Positions 61,196 to 64,000 of a stretch of 64,000 bases of DNA are shown piece by piece. Source of the DNA: JAAZCI01 sp046462535 (GTDB lineage: Bacteria; Pseudomonadota; Gammaproteobacteria; Cardiobacteriales; Wohlfahrtiimonadaceae); NCBI GenBank assembly GCA_046462535.1, contig JBKGVF010000021.1, positions 8,989 through 72,988 of the forward strand, in the 5' to 3' direction. Position 1 is the stretch's first letter, and each line of letters opens with the position of its first letter. The notes beneath the pieces are model-generated. The model was not told where the DNA came from and did not search any database. It saw only the letters and a program-made list of their open reading frames with translations. The position numbers and the translations under genes were made by a program.

Positions 61196-62626
61196 ATGCC
61201 ACGTCGTACCAAGATAGTTGCTACTTTAGGCCCGGCAACGGATCGTCCCGGAGTATTAGAGGCGGTATTAAAAGCAGGGGTGAATGTTGTTCGACTCAAC
61301 TTTTCCCATGGAACACATGAGGATCATATCAAGCGTGCGAAAGAGACCCGCGAAATTGCACGCCGTTTAGGGTTAGAGGTGGGGATTCTCTCTGACCTGC
61401 AGGGACCCAAAATTCGGGTGGATAAATTTAAAGAGGGGGCAGTTACCTTAGAAGAGGGGGCAACCTTTATCCTCGATAGTGCTTTAGATGAGGATGCCGG
61501 TGATCAGGAGCGTGTCGGTATCGCCTATAAAGAGCTTGTTAATGATGTTAGTGTTGATGATGAGCTACTTCTTGATGATGGTAAGATCATTTTGCGCGTT
61601 AAATCGGTTACCGATACAGAGGTGATTACCACTGTTGAGGTGGGGGGTGAGCTCTCTAACCGAAAAGGCATTAATCTTAAAGGGGGTGGGTTATCAGCAC
61701 CTGCTTTAACCGATAAAGATCGGGAGGACCTTATTTGTGCCGCAAACTTTAATACCGACTTTATTGCGGTCTCATTCCCCCGTAGTGCAGATGATATTCA
61801 TGAGGCGCGCTCTCTTTTAGAGAAGGCGGGCTCTAATGCCTCTATTATTGCTAAAATTGAGCGTACAGAAGCGATCACCAATATTGATGAGATTATTCTT
61901 GCATCTGATGGAATCATGATTGCGCGAGGTGATTTAGCTGTTGAGATTGGGGATGCGAAGCTTGTAGGGGTGCAAAAACGCTTTATTAAGCGGGCGCGTC
62001 AACTCAATCGAACCGTTATTACTGCAACACAGATGATGGAGTCGATGATTGAGAATCAATCACCTACCCGTGCCGAAGTGATGGACGTTGCTAACGCAGT
62101 ATTAGATGGTACAGATGCCGTGATGCTGTCTGCTGAGAGTGCGGCTGGTAAATATCCTGTTGAAACCGTTAAAGCAATGGTGGAGATCTGTATCGGTGCT
62201 GAAAGTGAAATTGTACCGATCCGCTCTAACTTTGATCTGTGGCGTCAAGGAAAGTTCTCTCGTACTGATGAAGCGATTGCGCTCTCCTCAATCTTTATTG
62301 CCAATCACTACGATATTCAGGCAGTTGCCTGTTTAACAGAGAGTGGGACGACTGCCATTATTATGAGTCGCCTGAGCTCGAATCTCTTAATATATGGAAT
62401 GACACGTCATAAGGAGACCTGTGGCAAGCTTACCCTCTGTCGCGGAGTGAAGCCCATTATGTTTGAGTTTGAGGAGAAGTCTGAAGAGCCGATGATTGAT
62501 CGTATCGTTGCTGACCTTAAGGCACAAAAGGCGATTAAATCGGGTGATCGAATTTTAGTGACGTACGGTACCTTAAATTACGAGAAGGGGGGGACGAATA
62601 ATCTCCGTATTGTTGAGGTTGAGTAG
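61196..62626 (+). CDS. pykA: Pyruvate kinase (PykA type)
   Basis: Converts PEP to pyruvate with ATP formation. RRTKIVATLGPATDRPG, NVVRLNFSHG, LQGPKIRVDKFKEG, the MARGDLAVEIGD region and TQMMESMIENQSPTRAEV plus GTDAVMLSAESAAGKYP are present. Closer to PykA than PykF (TLGPATDR). ATG 61196 fits the family; GGAG lies eleven bases before it. Length 476. An Fnr-like site lies 163 bases upstream. Confidence 0.95.
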   Translation: MPRRTKIVATLGPATDRPGVLEAVLKAGVNVVRLNFSHGTHEDHIKRAKETREIARRLGLEVGILSDLQGPKIRVDKFKEGAVTLEEGATFILDSALDEDAGDQERVGIAYKELVNDVSVDDELLLDDGKIILRVKSVTDTEVITTVEVGGELSNRKGINLKGGGLSAPALTDKDREDLICAANFNTDFIAVSFPRSADDIHEARSLLEKAGSNASIIAKIERTEAITNIDEIILASDGIMIARGDLAVEIGDAKLVGVQKRFIKRARQLNRTVITATQMMESMIENQSPTRAEVMDVANAVLDGTDAVMLSAESAAGKYPVETVKAMVEICIGAESEIVPIRSNFDLWRQGKFSRTDEAIALSSIFIANHYDIQAVACLTESGTTAIIMSRLSSNLLIYGMTRHKETCGKLTLCRGVKPIMFEFEEKSEEPMIDRIVADLKAQKAIKSGDRILVTYGTLNYEKGGTNNLRIVEVE

Positions 62627-62630
62627 TCAG

Positions 62631-62678
62631 TGAAGAGGGTTGGATAAAAAATATCCGAACTTCTCTTGCTTTTTTTTC
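62631..62678 (+). terminator. pykA terminator
   Basis: GGATA/TATCC hairpin with an AAAAA loop, extended by partly paired flanks, then an eight-base T-run. Confidence 0.55.
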
Positions 62679-62708
62679 TAAAACCACTAATATATAAATC
62701 CTTCAACT

Positions 62709-62798
62709 GGAGGTGTGGCCGAGTGGTTGAAGGCACCGGTCTTGAAAACCGGAAACGGGTGAAACCGTTCGAGAGTTCGAATCCCTCCACCTCCGCCA
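62709..62798 (+). tRNA. tRNA-Ser (UGA)
   Basis: Ninety bases with the long variable arm of class II tRNAs, acceptor GGAGGTG/CACCTCC with discriminator G, anticodon stem CCGGT/ACCGG and loop CTTGAAA giving anticodon TGA. CCA is encoded. Confidence 0.97.
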
Positions 62799-62810
62799 GT
62801 TTATATCATT

Positions 62811-62845
62811 AAGCCCTGATCATGAAGATGGTCAGGGCTTTTTCT
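62811..62845 (+). terminator. tRNA-Ser terminator
   Basis: Stem AAGCCCTGA/TCAGGGCTT, twelve-base loop, T-run. Confidence 0.85.
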
Positions 62846-62919
62846 TTGTCTAAGTTTTGTTTTTTTATAATAACTAATTCATTTTAATGAATATATTATT
62901 GAATTTTAAAGGCGATTAT

Positions 62920-63510
62920 ATGCAGCTTAAAGATAGAATCTATCTTTCAGTGCCTTATGCAGAAAAGGATGAGGCAAAAGGTTTAGGAGCAAAATGGAAC
63001 CCTACACTTAAGCACTGGTATGTAGATGATTGGGAATCTCTTCCGAGATTTCAAAAATGGTTTATTCAGGAATCAAAATGGAATCTTCTAGCAGAACATT
63101 TTTATATTGTGAAGAGTAAAAAAAGGTGTTGGAAGTGTGATGTAAACACCACTATTACGGCATTTTTATTAGAGGAGTATTTTAGTCTTGAAGAGTTTGA
63201 TGCAGAAGATCAAACTCTTTTAAGTTGGGTTAAAGAGAAGAATAGAACTTACGTCTCTGATATTGCCCATATCGATTTTTCTGTGCTTAAAGAGATGACA
63301 GATCGTAATGCAAACTATAAAAAACGCTACAGTCAAACAGTAAGAGGCTCGTACTACGCTAATTGTTGCCAGAGTTGTGGGGCTCTGCAGGGGGATTTCC
63401 ATCTTTATCATGAGCCAGACTCCCCATTTTTTAATCCACATATGACGCTGAAGTCTGAGCTCATTCGTAGAGATTTTAGAGTGAAAGGGAGCATCTCTTA
63501 CACCATTTAG
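62920..63510 (+). CDS. DUF5710-containing zinc-ribbon-like protein
   Basis: The N-terminus RIYLSVPYAEKDEAKGLGAKWNPTLKHWYV is a DUF5710 module, found in plasmid and phage-type proteins near primases and helicases. Two Cys pairs, CWKC (about residue 70) and CCQSC (about 148), could bind zinc. AAAGG before ATG 62920 sets the start; ATG 62887 is in frame. It is the first gene after tRNA-Ser. Base composition looks poorer in G+C than its neighbours. Function unknown. Confidence 0.7.
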   Translation: MQLKDRIYLSVPYAEKDEAKGLGAKWNPTLKHWYVDDWESLPRFQKWFIQESKWNLLAEHFYIVKSKKRCWKCDVNTTITAFLLEEYFSLEEFDAEDQTLLSWVKEKNRTYVSDIAHIDFSVLKEMTDRNANYKKRYSQTVRGSYYANCCQSCGALQGDFHLYHEPDSPFFNPHMTLKSELIRRDFRVKGSISYTI

Positions 63511-63516
63511 AAATGC

Positions 63517-64000
63517 TTACTCGCTAATGTAAGGGTAAAACGGCTTGCCCCAATTGTGCTCTGGGTGTTCAATCAGGGTTTCGATAAAGAGAAGATTAAG
63601 ATCAAAGAGCAGATTATAGGCATCTTGCAGCTGTGTGCGATTAGCTAAGCTGTTATAGGTTGCACCCCCATGGAAAATCTGGTTTCTCAAGGTGTAGATT
63701 CGCTCGAAGATAACCCAGAGTAGCTGGGGAGTATTTTGGTTAGCAAGCGCCTGATTAGAACGTTCTGTTGCGGTCTTAAAATCTTCAAACCACGCAACTT
63801 CTGTGATCTTTTCATTATGAAAATCCCAAAAGGCTTGAAAGAGATAGCGGTTTTTCAGCAGCGCTTTAATGCTAGAGGAGTACTTTTTCCAGATAAGATC
63901 ATAGGTTTTATCGGGGTTAAGGTCGCAGATCGATTGGATAAAGTTGCGCATCTCATTGCGATCTGCCGTCTGAAAATGGATGGTATCATTGGCATAAATT
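63517..64000 (-). CDS. HEPN-like protein, N-terminus cut by window edge
   Basis: The frame is open from the stop at 63517 to the window end; the preceding codons read ...ANDTIHFQTADRNEMRNF, so an ATG at 63951 is probably internal. The mostly helical protein has LRNQIFHGG, an R-x4-H motif as in HEPN ribonucleases and abortive-infection proteins. It is convergent with the DUF5710 gene (six bases between). The exact family cannot be named. Confidence 0.6.
   Translation of the reverse strand, partial: IYANDTIHFQTADRNEMRNFIQSICDLNPDKTYDLIWKKYSSSIKALLKNRYLFQAFWDFHNEKITEVAWFEDFKTATERSNQALANQNTPQLLWVIFERIYTLRNQIFHGGATYNSLANRTQLQDAYNLLFDLNLLFIETLIEHPEHNWGKPFYPYISE

Overview
The window reads as chromosomal DNA of a moderately AT-rich gammaproteobacterium. 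Gram-negative envelope and housekeeping genes (lolD, lpxH, secB, nlpE, dusB-fis, sdhE, rho, the tRNA-fMet-rimP-nusA-infB-rbfA-truB block, an Fnr/Anr regulator) are typical of that class. Several traits are unlike the enteric model: an SMC-ScpB condensin subunit, PdxS-type vitamin B6 synthesis, a short type I QueF, Bacillus-like PyrF and PyrE, and a SUF-type Fe-S operon led by an Rrf2 regulator. An early-branching lineage such as Cardiobacteriales (Ignatzschineria or Wohlfahrtiimonas relatives) would fit. That assignment is inference. I saw no insertion sequence, prophage, CRISPR array or rRNA gene.

Layout. 1-12.8 kb: an iron-siderophore binding protein cut by the left edge; a pyrFE operon behind a leader-peptide attenuator; a family 9 glycosyltransferase; queF-yhhQ under a preQ1 riboswitch; pdxS; aroA with an orphan GspG-like pseudopilin; an amino-acid binding protein; brnQ; folK-rdgB. 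Long gene-poor gaps here hold three clusters of exact DnaA boxes (1.07-1.37, 9.43-9.56 and 11.35-11.59 kb). 12.9-22.3 kb: a cold-shock gene, icd (predicted NAD-dependent), the truB-rbfA-infB-nusA-rimP operon read leftward, initiator tRNA, and a polyamine-type binding protein. 22.4-37.5 kb: an SMR transporter pair, fnr, an aromatic amino-acid permease, tRNA-Lys, tmcA, tRNA-Thr, sdhE, prmA-dusB-fis, efpL, a BOF protein, two cyclophilins around a triplicated NlpE lipoprotein, lpxH, an aldo/keto reductase, and rhodanese-grxC-secB. 37.6-41.1 kb: a TAXI-type TRAP transporter operon. 41.4-51.8 kb: holA, scpB, lolC-lolD, dedA, rho, rpmE2, pyrD, gltA, eno. 51.9-57.2 kb: the suf operon. 57.2-64 kb: 5-formyl-THF cyclo-ligase, cobB, two small membrane proteins, hemN, pykA, tRNA-Ser, then a DUF5710 gene and a HEPN-like gene cut by the right edge.

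The most interesting reading is that this window spans or closely flanks the chromosomal replication origin. Ten exact TTATCCACA boxes lie in three intergenic gaps within 10.5 kb. Two ParB-type parS palindromes occur at 31.8 and 57.2 kb. Hand counts of G and C on sample lines suggest a skew change between about 9.4 and 11.7 kb, although the leftward infB-nusA block does not fit cleanly. An Fnr site precedes fnr, another lies between hemN and pykA, Fur-like sites precede the siderophore protein and the TRAP operon, and the suf promoter carries a perfect 13-bp inverted repeat. Regulatory RNA is well represented: a UTP-type attenuator at pyrFE, a preQ1-I riboswitch, and a probable L31 leader RNA.
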